Of a stretch of DNA of 64,000 bases, positions 19,052-26,529 are shown one piece after another; the stretch's first letter is position 1; each line of letters begins with the position of its first letter. The notes under the pieces were generated by a model, which was not told the origin of the DNA, searched no databases, and saw nothing but the letters and a program-made list of their open reading frames with translations. A program made the position numbers and the translations under genes. Source of the stretch: UBA7672 sp047601145 (GTDB lineage Bacteria; Pseudomonadota; Alphaproteobacteria; Caulobacterales; Hyphomonadaceae); NCBI GenBank assembly GCA_047601145.1, contig JASGJW010000005.1, forward strand, positions 62,001-126,000, given 5' to 3'.

Positions 19052-20149
19052 ATGGCTGATACCGGGACTGTCCACGACATCTTCGTCAGCTACCGCCGGG
19101 CCGACCGGGAACTGGTGGCATCGGTCGTCCGCCGGCTGGAACAGCGCGGCGTCACGATTTGGTATGACGCCAACATCGAAGGCGGCGCGGACTGGCGCGA
19201 GACGATCGTCGAAGCCCTCACCAATTCGAAGATGCTGGCGATCTTCTTCTCGGAAGAGTGCAACAACTCCCGCCAGCTCAAGAAGGAGCTGGCCGTCGCC
19301 GACGCGCTCGAAAAACCTGTCGTCCCGATCCTGATCGAGAACACCCAGCCCCGCGGCGCCTACCTTTACGAACTCGCCGATCGCAACTGGATCCAGATCT
19401 ATCCCGATCCGATGGCGCACATGGACGAGCTGGTCGAACACCTCGCCACGCTCGCCGGCAAGTCGGATGGCGGTCCCGCCGCCAAGCGCCCACCCAGCGT
19501 CCTCAAGACCGCCCCCGCTCCAGCGCCCGCCGCCCAGGCGGCCGCCACTGATGAAACGCTGGAAGAAAAGGAGCAGAGGCTCGACGACGCCATCGGCGCG
19601 ATGATCAGCGAGACCGTCGATCCTGGCCGCGCCGCGCCGAAGACTGCCCAGCAGTATGTTGGTCGCGTGGGATCTGGCGGAGCCCCGCTGCGGAAGCTGC
19701 CGGATATGCCGCCCTTCCGCTGGATCGACTGGGCGTTCCTCGCCCCCGCCTTTATCGCGATCGCCGCCTGGCAGCTGATCACGACGGCAGGCCAGTACAC
19801 GCCGGACACCTCCGATCGCGGCGTCGCGATCATCGCGATGTACTGCCTCGCCTTCGCCGGGCTTTATGGCGCTGTCGTCTTCCCCGTTCGCTACTACCTG
19901 CGTGGCCGCGCCGTCGGCGAAGCCTTCGTTAAATACTTCGGGACATCCGCCATGTTCTTCGTCGCCGGCGCCGGCGTGATGCTCAGCGGCATCGACCGGG
20001 GCTATCTGCAGGGCGCCGATTTCATCAACTTCATGAAGATGTTCGGGCTTCTCTGGGCCGCCTTTTCGCTGATCGCGTTCGCCGTCTATGGCGTCCTGGC
20101 CGGACAACGTGCGATACGCAGCTTCCGGTCGAACATAAAGAAGCTCTGA
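19052..20149 (+). CDS. TIR-domain protein with four C-terminal membrane helices
   Basis: 365 residues. The TIR domain covers about residues 7-125: HDIFVSYRRADRELV opens it, and IWYDANIEGGADW and KMLAIFFSEECNNSRQLKKEL follow. In bacterial TIR NADases the catalytic Glu sits in the segment aligned with KKEL, here Glu79; the usual WC before it reads QL. An Ala/Pro linker and an acidic helix (about 130-215) lead to four membrane segments between about 225 and 350, so the TIR domain should face the cytoplasm. nudC starts 4 bases after its stop, implying co-transcription. NAD cleavage is likely for the family but not proven here. Confidence 0.88.
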   Translation: MADTGTVHDIFVSYRRADRELVASVVRRLEQRGVTIWYDANIEGGADWRETIVEALTNSKMLAIFFSEECNNSRQLKKELAVADALEKPVVPILIENTQPRGAYLYELADRNWIQIYPDPMAHMDELVEHLATLAGKSDGGPAAKRPPSVLKTAPAPAPAAQAAATDETLEEKEQRLDDAIGAMISETVDPGRAAPKTAQQYVGRVGSGGAPLRKLPDMPPFRWIDWAFLAPAFIAIAAWQLITTAGQYTPDTSDRGVAIIAMYCLAFAGLYGAVVFPVRYYLRGRAVGEAFVKYFGTSAMFFVAGAGVMLSGIDRGYLQGADFINFMKMFGLLWAAFSLIAFAVYGVLAGQRAIRSFRSNIKKL

Positions 20150-20153
20150 TACC

Positions 20154-21125
20154 GTGGTACTTTCAAAAGCTGCTGCAGATATCCCGCTCGTCCCGGCGGG
20201 ACTGGACCGTGTCGCGCATCATCGCCGCGACCCCGCCTGGCTCGACGCCGCGTTCAATTCCGACAAGGCCCGTGTCCTGCTGATGCGGGAAGGCCTGATC
20301 CTCGTCGAAGGATCGGCCCCGCCCTCTGCCCCGATGGCGATCGGCTCACCCCTTCCGCCCGGCCGCCCCATGCTCTGGCTCGGCGGACAGGCCGGAATGC
20401 TCAGCCCAAAGGCCAACCGCGTCTTCCTCGGCGAGACCGTGAAGGGCTCCCCCGTCTTCGCGCTCGACATGCCGTCATCCTTCAGCCTCGACAATTCACC
20501 GATCGCGGGCCTTGGCGTGTTCGATGACTTCCGCGCCGCCGCGTCCGCTTTCGACGCCTTCAACGGCGGCTGCGCTGCGACCGCCCGCGCGCTCTTCGAA
20601 TGGCACCGACGTCACGGCTTCTGTTCCAACTGCGGCGCCCGTACCGCGATCCAGGATGCAGGCTGGAAGCGCAAATGCGATGACTGCGGCGCCGAGCACT
20701 TCCCGCGCGTCGATCCTGTCGCGATCATGCTCGCCGTGCGCGGCGACAAATGCCTCCTCGGCCGCCAGAAGGCGTGGCGTCCTGGCTTCTGGTCATGCCT
20801 CGCCGGCTTCGTCGAACCTGGCGAAACGATCGAACAGGCCGCCGCCCGCGAGATCTTCGAGGAAGCCGGCGTGCGTTGCACCAGCAAGGCCGATTATCTC
20901 TTCTGCCAGCCCTGGCCCTTCCCTTCCTCGCTGATGATCGGCCTGATCGTCGAGGCCGACAGCGAAGAGATCACGGTCGACGAATCCGAGCTTGAAACGG
21001 CGCGCTGGTTCACCCGCGAAGAAACCGTCTCGATGATGGCCGGCACCAACCCCGACGCCTTCCCGCCGATGCGCTTTGCTGTGGCTCACCACGTTATCAA
21101 GGCGTGGCTGGATCGCGGTTACTAG
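20154..21125 (+). CDS. nudC: NAD(+) diphosphatase (NADH pyrophosphatase) NudC
   Basis: 323 residues. It hydrolyses NAD(H) to NMN(H) and AMP and in E. coli also removes NAD caps from RNA. It has an N-terminal NudC-like domain, a four-Cys zinc ribbon (CSNCGA and CDDCGA), a perfect Nudix box (GFVEPGETIEQAAAREIFEEAGV region) and the NudC signature CQPWPFPSS downstream. The start codon is GTG, four bases after the TIR gene stop, with no separate promoter space. The stop overlaps that of the convergent GNAT gene. Confidence 0.94.
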   Translation: MVLSKAAADIPLVPAGLDRVAHHRRDPAWLDAAFNSDKARVLLMREGLILVEGSAPPSAPMAIGSPLPPGRPMLWLGGQAGMLSPKANRVFLGETVKGSPVFALDMPSSFSLDNSPIAGLGVFDDFRAAASAFDAFNGGCAATARALFEWHRRHGFCSNCGARTAIQDAGWKRKCDDCGAEHFPRVDPVAIMLAVRGDKCLLGRQKAWRPGFWSCLAGFVEPGETIEQAAAREIFEEAGVRCTSKADYLFCQPWPFPSSLMIGLIVEADSEEITVDESELETARWFTREETVSMMAGTNPDAFPPMRFAVAHHVIKAWLDRGY

Positions 21126-21751
21126 ATCGGGTCGAGCGGCACGCGATCCGGCAGCGGATCGATCATGCGCGCGAGCCGCGGATCATCCAGCCGCATGCCA
21201 TAGACGTCTTCGTACATCGCACGCAGCCAGCGCTCGACGAGCGTCACATCCAGCGTCTTCGTCTCGGGCGGCGCCAACGCCAGAACCCACATCGGCGGCG
21301 GCGTTCCGAAGGCTTCCAGCGGCAGGATATAGCCGAGCCCGCCCAGCCGCCGGCATTCCAGCCGGCGATAGAAATTCAGCCGGCGCGACTGGGCTTCCTC
21401 GCCTCGGTCGGCATCGACCTCGACGAGCGCCACGCGCTGTGTCCCCGCCAGCTCGCGGCTGGCGTCAAACAGCAACGCGCCAACCCCTGACCCGCGCGCC
21501 CATGGCGCCACGGCGGCATATTCGAACAGCCAGAAATAGTCCTCGGACGGCACGTACGAGACGGACACCCCAACGATCACATCGCCACGCTTGGCGACAA
21601 GAAACCGATAATCCGGCCGCAGCCGCAGCTTTCTGAACTGCTCTTCCGTCCGCTGCTCGCTCAACTCGATTGCGTCCGTGTAGATCGCATACGCCTGCGC
21701 AAACGCGTCGGCGTCCCCTTCGGGCAGGATCTGGATGACTGTTTCTTGCAC
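21122..21751 (-). CDS. GNAT-family N-acetyltransferase
   Basis: 209 residues. The GNAT core is visible as VIVGVSVSYVPSEDYFWLFEYAAVAPWARGSGVGALLF, where ARGSGVG is the pyrophosphate-binding loop, followed by LNFYRRLECRRLGG. It lacks an obvious substrate signature. It converges with nudC, sharing four bases. The gene has about 110 bases before the next minus-strand gene, which ends in its own terminator, so it is probably transcribed separately. Confidence 0.8.
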   Translation of the reverse strand: MQETVIQILPEGDADAFAQAYAIYTDAIELSEQRTEEQFRKLRLRPDYRFLVAKRGDVIVGVSVSYVPSEDYFWLFEYAAVAPWARGSGVGALLFDASRELAGTQRVALVEVDADRGEEAQSRRLNFYRRLECRRLGGLGYILPLEAFGTPPPMWVLALAPPETKTLDVTLVERWLRAMYEDVYGMRLDDPRLARMIDPLPDRVPLDPI

Positions 21752-21797
21752 GATCGTTTGCTGCGTTGATTCCCGATTGTCCGTACCTCAAAATGAA

Positions 21798-21823
21798 GCG
21801 CCCCGCGATTGCTCGCGGGGCGC
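21798..21823 (-). terminator. Rho-independent terminator of the outer-membrane barrel gene
   Basis: The 11-base arms GCGCCCCGCGA and TCGCGGGGCGC pair perfectly around a four-base loop. On the minus strand a T-rich stretch (TTCATTTTG) follows. Confidence 0.8.
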
Positions 21824-21861
21824 CCCGTATCAGACCGGCCCTCTGGTCGAGGGCGATCGGG

Positions 21862-22341
21862 TTAGAAGCTGCGGACGTACGACAGCGACCAGGCGTCGAC
21901 ATCGCCAGCGTCATAGTCGTGACGGGTCCAGTCGCCACGGATGCCGTCCTGCGCGGTGAGGTTCCACTGCGCACCGGCGCCGTAGGCGAGGCCGTCTTCG
22001 CTGCCGCCGGGCGAGGTTTCGATGCGGGCCGCACCGACACGCGCGAACAGGTCGAACGAGGGCGAGACCGGCAGTTTGCCGACCACGAACGCGCCGAACT
22101 CGTTGTCGAGTTCCGTGCCGCTGTCATCCTTCACGCCGAACGAGCCTTCGCCTTCGATGGCGAAGTTCGGCGAGAGGTTCACGCCGACGCGGCCGGTGAT
22201 GCCGCCGAGGTCGGCGCCACCGTCTCCGTCGAATTGCGTGTAACCGCCCGAAACGTAGACGCCCGTCGATTGGGCGTGAGCGGTCATGAAGGCCGGAGCG
22301 ACGAGCATCGAAGCAGCGGCGAGAGCAAGTTTGAGTTTCAT
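21862..22341 (-). CDS. Small outer-membrane beta-barrel protein
   Basis: 159 residues. A signal peptide (MKLKLALAAASMLVAPAFMTAHAQ) precedes alternating-residue strands (GVYVSGGYTQF, FGAFVVGKLPVSPSFDLFARVG) and a terminal Phe in AWSLSYVRSF, which is the BAM recognition end. It resembles the eight-stranded OmpA/OmpX-like porin family. ATG 22341 starts the signal peptide; the longer upstream frame to 22524 is leader. The only good Shine-Dalgarno match is inside a hairpin. A terminator follows 40 bases downstream. Confidence 0.85.
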   Translation of the reverse strand: MKLKLALAAASMLVAPAFMTAHAQSTGVYVSGGYTQFDGDGGADLGGITGRVGVNLSPNFAIEGEGSFGVKDDSGTELDNEFGAFVVGKLPVSPSFDLFARVGAARIETSPGGSEDGLAYGAGAQWNLTAQDGIRGDWTRHDYDAGDVDAWSLSYVRSF

Positions 22342-22813
22342 GGGGAAAGACTCCAGTTGTGTCTGGAGCAGGGTTCCAAAGGCATTGCGTGATGCCGCCG
22401 GTAAGACCCGCTCGGGTTGCAGTCCTGAGCCAGTCAGCGTCCCCCCGGGAAAGGAGGCATCCGTCCAGGCTCGTCGATCCACCCAGCTAGGGGGCGGTAT
22501 GCAGCCTAAATAGGCACGGGACAAACCAGTTCCTCGGAGGATCAGGATTAAACTTTGTCAGGTGGCGTCGAAGCAACACAACGCCATTCCTCTTGGGAAT
22601 GCTTCAATCTTTGTGGCTGAACCGTGTCGAATTCTACCGATCAGGTCGGGAATACTCAACGAATACATTTAACCCCCGCGAACGCCTGAATCCTCTGGCA
22701 AAATCGCGATGGGGCACGCCGTCAGAAACGCGCATTAGGGATATCCGCTCCCCAAATGTGACGATCGAAGGGCAGAAACCCTCCGTGGCCGGATTGTCAT
22801 GGTGAAGGCGGTC
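22342..22813. other. 472-base non-coding region between the barrel gene and pheA
   Basis: This is the longest gap in the window and is visibly less GC-rich than its surroundings. It must hold the leader and promoter of the barrel gene (minus strand) and the 3' end of pheA. Features seen are the hairpin at 22351-22368, a perfect 12-base palindrome GCCTAAATAGGC at 22504-22515, and a short inverted repeat ATTCC/GGAAT near 22590-22606. I found no convincing ORF, terminator or riboswitch that I recognise. Confidence 0.6.
22351..22368 (-). promoter_or_regulatory. Hairpin that pairs the Shine-Dalgarno of the barrel gene
   Basis: On the minus strand CTCCAG and CTGGAG form a perfect six-base stem around a six-base loop. 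The 3' arm contains GGAG nine bases before the ATG at 22341, the only good ribosome-binding site there. Pairing would hide it, suggesting translational control. Confidence 0.45.
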
Positions 22814-23665
22814 TTACCGGGGCGGTGCGACCGTCGACCGGTACGGGTGCGCCGGAAACACGCCCAGGTGGCGCACATGGGTGGAGAAGAAGCCCAGCTC
22901 CTCCAGCGCCCGCTGGACGGCCAACTCGTCCGGATGGCCCTCGAGTTCGGCATAGAACTGCGTGGCGTTGAACGAGCCGCCGATCTGGTAGCTCTCGAGC
23001 TTGGTGACGTTGACGCCGTTCGTCGCGAACCCGCCCATGGTCTTGTAGAGCGCCGCCGGCACGTTGCGGACGCGGAAGACAAAAGCGGTCACCCACTTCA
23101 CGCTTTCGTCCCGCTCGGGCTGCACGGCATCGCGGCTCATGATCACGAAACGCGTTGTATTGTGGGCCGCGTCCTCGATGTTCTCCGCGAGGATGTCGAG
23201 GCCGTAGACCTCTGCCGCAAGCCTTGGCGCGATGGCCGCCTGCGTCGGATCCCCAAGCTCTGCCACTTCCCGCGCAGCTCCGGCGGTGTCCGAACTCGTC
23301 TTCGCGACAATCCCTCGCGCCCTCAGGAAATTGCGGCATTGGCCGAGCCCCATGATGTGGCTGTGCGCGGCCTTGATACTCTCCAGCTTCGAGCCTTTCA
23401 GTCCCATCAGCTGGAAGCGGATCGGCATGAAGTGCTCGGCGATGATCTGCAGCGGCGAGGTCGGCAGCAGGTGGTGGATATCCGCCACCCTTCCGGCGAT
23501 CGAGTTTTCCACAGGGATCATGGCCAGCTGGGCCTCGCCATTGGCGGCCGCCTGGAACACGTCCTCGAACGTCGCGCACGGCAGGGGTTGAAGGTCTGGA
23601 TAGACCTGCCTGCAGGCGATGTGGGAGTTGGCGCCCAACTCCCCCTGGAACGCGATCTTGCTCAT
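22814..23665 (-). CDS. pheA: Prephenate dehydratase
   Basis: 283 residues. It converts prephenate to phenylpyruvate in phenylalanine synthesis. The catalytic domain (about 1-180) has IAFQGELGANSH and the essential TRF motif in AHNTTRFVIMSRD. The C-terminal ACT domain (about 195-275) carries GVNVTKLESYQIGG, the allosteric Phe-binding region; it has ESYQ where E. coli has ESRP, a form I believe is usual in alphaproteobacteria. There is no chorismate mutase domain, so it is monofunctional. Divergent from the cytochrome gene. Confidence 0.95.
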   Translation of the reverse strand: MSKIAFQGELGANSHIACRQVYPDLQPLPCATFEDVFQAAANGEAQLAMIPVENSIAGRVADIHHLLPTSPLQIIAEHFMPIRFQLMGLKGSKLESIKAAHSHIMGLGQCRNFLRARGIVAKTSSDTAGAAREVAELGDPTQAAIAPRLAAEVYGLDILAENIEDAAHNTTRFVIMSRDAVQPERDESVKWVTAFVFRVRNVPAALYKTMGGFATNGVNVTKLESYQIGGSFNATQFYAELEGHPDELAVQRALEELGFFSTHVRHLGVFPAHPYRSTVAPPR

Positions 23666-23813
23666 GGCGGCTTCTATGCCCCGCCCTTGCGGAAGAGGGC
23701 AACCGAAATAGGGGGTTAGCGGGCGGATTAGTCCCCTGACTGTGCGTCATTTCGCCAAACTGTCGCGGGTTGCCGCCCTGCCCCTGAAATGCAAGAAAGC
23801 CCCCGCATATACG

Positions 23814-23838
23814 GGCGCGAATCGTGGGATTTCGCGCC
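23814..23838. repeat. Inverted repeat upstream of the cytochrome c gene
   Basis: GGCGCGAA (23814-23821) and TTCGCGCC (23831-23838) form a perfect eight-base dyad with a nine-base spacer, 31 bases before the start at 23870. It could be an operator or a leader hairpin. No terminator-like T run follows. Confidence 0.4.
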
Positions 23839-23869
23839 ACATTTTGAGGGACGGGAGCAGGTCAGCCAC

Positions 23870-24610
23870 ATGAGTGATCTCGGCTTCAACAAGATCGCCT
23901 TCTGCGTCCTCGGCACGGGCCTCGCCCTGATCGGGCTGAACGAGGCCTCGCACGCGATGTTCCACTCCTCGCACCACGAGAAGATGGCCTGGGCGGTTGC
24001 AATCCCGGAAGACACCGGCGGGGGTCCCGCTGTCGTGGAAGGTCCGCGCGACTACGGCGTGCTGCTGGCCGCCGCCGACCTCGCGAAAGGCGAAGAGCAG
24101 CACAAGAAGTGCCTCCAGTGCCACAACTTCGACTCGGGCGGCCCGAACATGCAGGGCCCGAACCTCTTCGGCGTCGTCGGCCGTCCGGTCGCTTCGCACG
24201 CCGGCTTCAAGTATTCGACGGGCAAGGGATCGCTCACTGAACTGGGCGGCGAGTGGACCTTCGAGAAACTCGATCACTTCATCGAGCGTCCGAAGGGCTT
24301 TGCTTCGGGCACGGCGATGAACTTCGCCGGCATCAACAGCCGCCTCACCGGCCTGCAGGATCGCATGAACCTCATCGCCTACCTGCGCACGCTGGGCAGC
24401 GAGAGCGTTCCGCTTCCCGCTCCGTTGCCGCCGCAGGCTGCTGCTCCCGCTGATGGCGCTGCTCCGGCCGCCGCTCCGGTAGATGGCGCAGCTCCGGCTG
24501 CTCCGGGCGCTGCGCCCGCCGCTCCTGGCGCCACGCCAGCTCCGGCAACGCCAGCTCCGGCTACCCCGGCGCCCGCGACCCCGGCTCCCGCCCCGGCCGC
24601 TCCGCACTAA
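23870..24610 (+). CDS. Membrane-anchored class I cytochrome c (CycM-like)
   Basis: 246 residues. An uncleaved N-terminal anchor (KIAFCVLGTGLALIGLNEASHAMF) is followed by one haem c domain at about 65-180 with CLQCH, GPNLFGVVGRP and the axial Met in GTAMNFAGI. It ends in a roughly 60-residue Ala/Pro tail made of repeated PAPAT units. Such cytochromes carry electrons from the bc1 complex to terminal oxidases in alphaproteobacteria. ATG 23870 is chosen because GGGAGCAGG precedes it; the frame extends upstream without signal character. Confidence 0.9.
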   Translation: MSDLGFNKIAFCVLGTGLALIGLNEASHAMFHSSHHEKMAWAVAIPEDTGGGPAVVEGPRDYGVLLAAADLAKGEEQHKKCLQCHNFDSGGPNMQGPNLFGVVGRPVASHAGFKYSTGKGSLTELGGEWTFEKLDHFIERPKGFASGTAMNFAGINSRLTGLQDRMNLIAYLRTLGSESVPLPAPLPPQAAAPADGAAPAAAPVDGAAPAAPGAAPAAPGATPAPATPAPATPAPATPAPAPAAPH

Positions 24611-24625
24611 GCTGATCGACGTTCC

Positions 24626-25012
24626 TCACGCAGGCGCGTGACACACGGCCTCTATGTTGTGCCCGTCCGGGTCCAGCACGAACGCGCCGTAGTATGTCGG
24701 ATGATAGAGCGGCCTCAGCCCCGGAGGACCATTGTCCTTCCCGCCCGCCGCAATCGCCGCCTTGTAGAACTCATCGACCTTCGCACGGCTCTCCGCCGCG
24801 AATGCCACATGCAGCAGTTCCGTCGCGCGCGGCTGCTCATTGATCCAGAAGTACGGCTTGTAGCCCTCGCCATAGCCCAGATACGGCGTCGATCCCGTCT
24901 CCGCCGCAGACACATCCATGACGACGCTGACGCCCAACGGCTTCAGCGCTTGATCATAGAAAGCCTTCGATCGTTTGATGTCCGTGACCTTGAGTCCGAT
25001 GTGATCGAGCAT
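24626..25012 (-). CDS. VOC-family protein
   Basis: 128 residues. It starts MLDHIGLKVTDIKRSKAFYDQALKPLG and ends YYGAFVLDPDGHNIEAVCH, both standard for single-domain vicinal-oxygen-chelate proteins, with His near the start and Glu near the end as metal ligands. GGGAGGCGCTGG precedes the ATG, a good ribosome-binding site. The substrate is unknown. It converges on the cytochrome gene, 15 bases from its stop. It may share a transcript with the upstream oxygenase gene, 52 bases away. Confidence 0.87.
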   Translation of the reverse strand: MLDHIGLKVTDIKRSKAFYDQALKPLGVSVVMDVSAAETGSTPYLGYGEGYKPYFWINEQPRATELLHVAFAAESRAKVDEFYKAAIAAGGKDNGPPGLRPLYHPTYYGAFVLDPDGHNIEAVCHAPA

Positions 25013-25064
25013 CCAGCGCCTCCCTGACTGGCCCGCTGAACCATGCGCCCGCAGTCCGGAGGAG

Positions 25065-25772
25065 TCACGCCGCGTCGTGAAAGATGACGCCCATCGTGTA
25101 GCGCTCGCCCGAGCGCACGCGGCTTACGCCGTGCCGCATCTTCACGCGGTAAGCGCCCTTCGCGCCATGAACTGGACGGTCGTTCACCGCGAAGATCACC
25201 GCCTGCCCCACGCCCAGCGGCGCCACCTCCGCGCGCGATTGCATCCGCGGCCGCTGCTCCGTCATCACGAACTCGCCGCCCGTAAAATCCTTGCCCGGCC
25301 GCGACAAGAGGAAAGCCGCCTGCAGCGGAAACACCTGCTTGCCATAAAGATCCTGATGCAGGCAGTTGTAGTCGCCCGCTCCATACTTCAACAGCAAGGG
25401 CGTCGGTCGTGCCTGCCCGGCCGCGCGGCACTCCTCCAGGAAGTCCGCATGCTTTGCCGGAAATCTCGCCGGCCGCCCCAGGCGCTCTTCCCACCTGTTC
25501 GCAATCAAAGCGAGCTTCGGATAGAGCGCCGTCCGCAACGCGCTCACCACCTCCGGCATCGGATAGGCAAAGTATTTGTACTCGCCGCGCCCGAACCCAT
25601 GACGCGCCATCACCACCTTCGAGCGGAACAGCGCATCGTCCTCATACGCCGCACGCAGCCGCGCACATGTCGCCGCGTCCAGAAGCGGCGGCGTCACAAC
25701 CGCCCCGCCGTCATCCAGCGCCTCGCCCATGCCATCCCAGTCAAGCGCATTGATCGTCGTTTCGAGCTTCAT
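25065..25772 (-). CDS. 2-oxoglutarate/Fe(II)-dependent oxygenase
   Basis: 235 residues from ATG 25772. The double-stranded beta-helix shows the iron triad HxD in CLHQDLYG (His139, Asp141) and the distal His in DRPVHG, followed by R/K-rich YRVKMRHGVSRV that should bind 2-oxoglutarate. EYKYFAYPMPE in the N-terminal half is typical of one bacterial prolyl-hydroxylase-like group. The substrate is unknown. The open frame continues to 26300 but that part lacks coding character. The 292 bases upstream to the next gene are partly AT-richer and probably hold divergent promoters. Confidence 0.85.
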   Translation of the reverse strand: MKLETTINALDWDGMGEALDDGGAVVTPPLLDAATCARLRAAYEDDALFRSKVVMARHGFGRGEYKYFAYPMPEVVSALRTALYPKLALIANRWEERLGRPARFPAKHADFLEECRAAGQARPTPLLLKYGAGDYNCLHQDLYGKQVFPLQAAFLLSRPGKDFTGGEFVMTEQRPRMQSRAEVAPLGVGQAVIFAVNDRPVHGAKGAYRVKMRHGVSRVRSGERYTMGVIFHDAA

Positions 25773-26064
25773 GCCCTTGCATCGCACACGGCGATTCCGT
25801 GCGCCGACGATTTTCCACCGCTGCATCCGCGATGACGGGGGCACATCCGCCAGCGGCACGCAAAAATTTCGATATTCACGATGGAATATAGCGACTCCCG
25901 CATCCTCTTCTGGGCATTGCGTATTTTGAAAATCGCGCACTTGCCGCGCTCGCGAAGGACCGCGCCGCCTTCTGGACACATCACCACAACAGGCAAAGCA
26001 TGGCTGCAAACGCGTGCGCGCGCATGTTCCGCCGCGCCCGCTGCAACGGTCAGAGGGTGTGGAA

Positions 26065-26526
26065 ATGACCAGCTTCAAGCTGAATGGAAAACAGACAACC
26101 GTGGAGGCTGACGCCGACACGCCCTTGCTCTGGGTGATACGCGACAGCGCCGGATTGACCGGAACCAAGTTCGGCTGCGGCATCGGCATGTGCGGCGCCT
26201 GCACCGTCCATATCGGCGGCAAGGCGACGCGCTCCTGCATCACGCCGCTCAGCGCCGTCGAAGGCGCCGACATCACGACGATCGAAGGCCTCGACCCCAA
26301 AGGCCAGCACCCGGTCCAGAAAGCCTGGCAGGAATTGCAGGTCCCGCAATGCGGTTACTGCCAGTCCGGCCAGATCATGCAGGCTGCCGCCGTGCTCAAG
26401 GACAATCCCAACATCTCCGATGCCGATATCGACGCGCAGATGTCCGGCAATCTGTGCCGCTGCATGACCTACCCGCGCATCCGCGCCGCGGTGCGCCAGG
26501 CCGCCAACGCGATGAAGGGAGCCTGA
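26065..26526 (+). CDS. (2Fe-2S) subunit of a molybdenum hydroxylase (IorA-like)
   Basis: 153 residues. A plant-type ferredoxin [2Fe-2S] domain (GCGIGMCGACTVH) is followed by a second, helical [2Fe-2S] domain (CGYCQSGQ and LCRCMTYPRI). This is the small electron-transfer subunit of xanthine-oxidase-family enzymes, most like the alpha subunit of isoquinoline 1-oxidoreductase. AGAGGGTG precedes ATG 26065. It is 3 bases upstream of the large subunit, with which it should form the enzyme. Confidence 0.93.
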   Translation: MTSFKLNGKQTTVEADADTPLLWVIRDSAGLTGTKFGCGIGMCGACTVHIGGKATRSCITPLSAVEGADITTIEGLDPKGQHPVQKAWQELQVPQCGYCQSGQIMQAAAVLKDNPNISDADIDAQMSGNLCRCMTYPRIRAAVRQAANAMKGA

Positions 26527-26529
26527 TCC

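Noticed and set aside
22593..22805. 70-codon ORF in the non-coding region before pheA
   Set aside because: No ribosome-binding site, atypical codon use and no recognisable signal or domain.
24420..24610. Short tandem GC-rich repeats as a possible CRISPR or VNTR
   Set aside because: They are in-frame codons of the Ala/Pro tail of the cytochrome, with no spacers.
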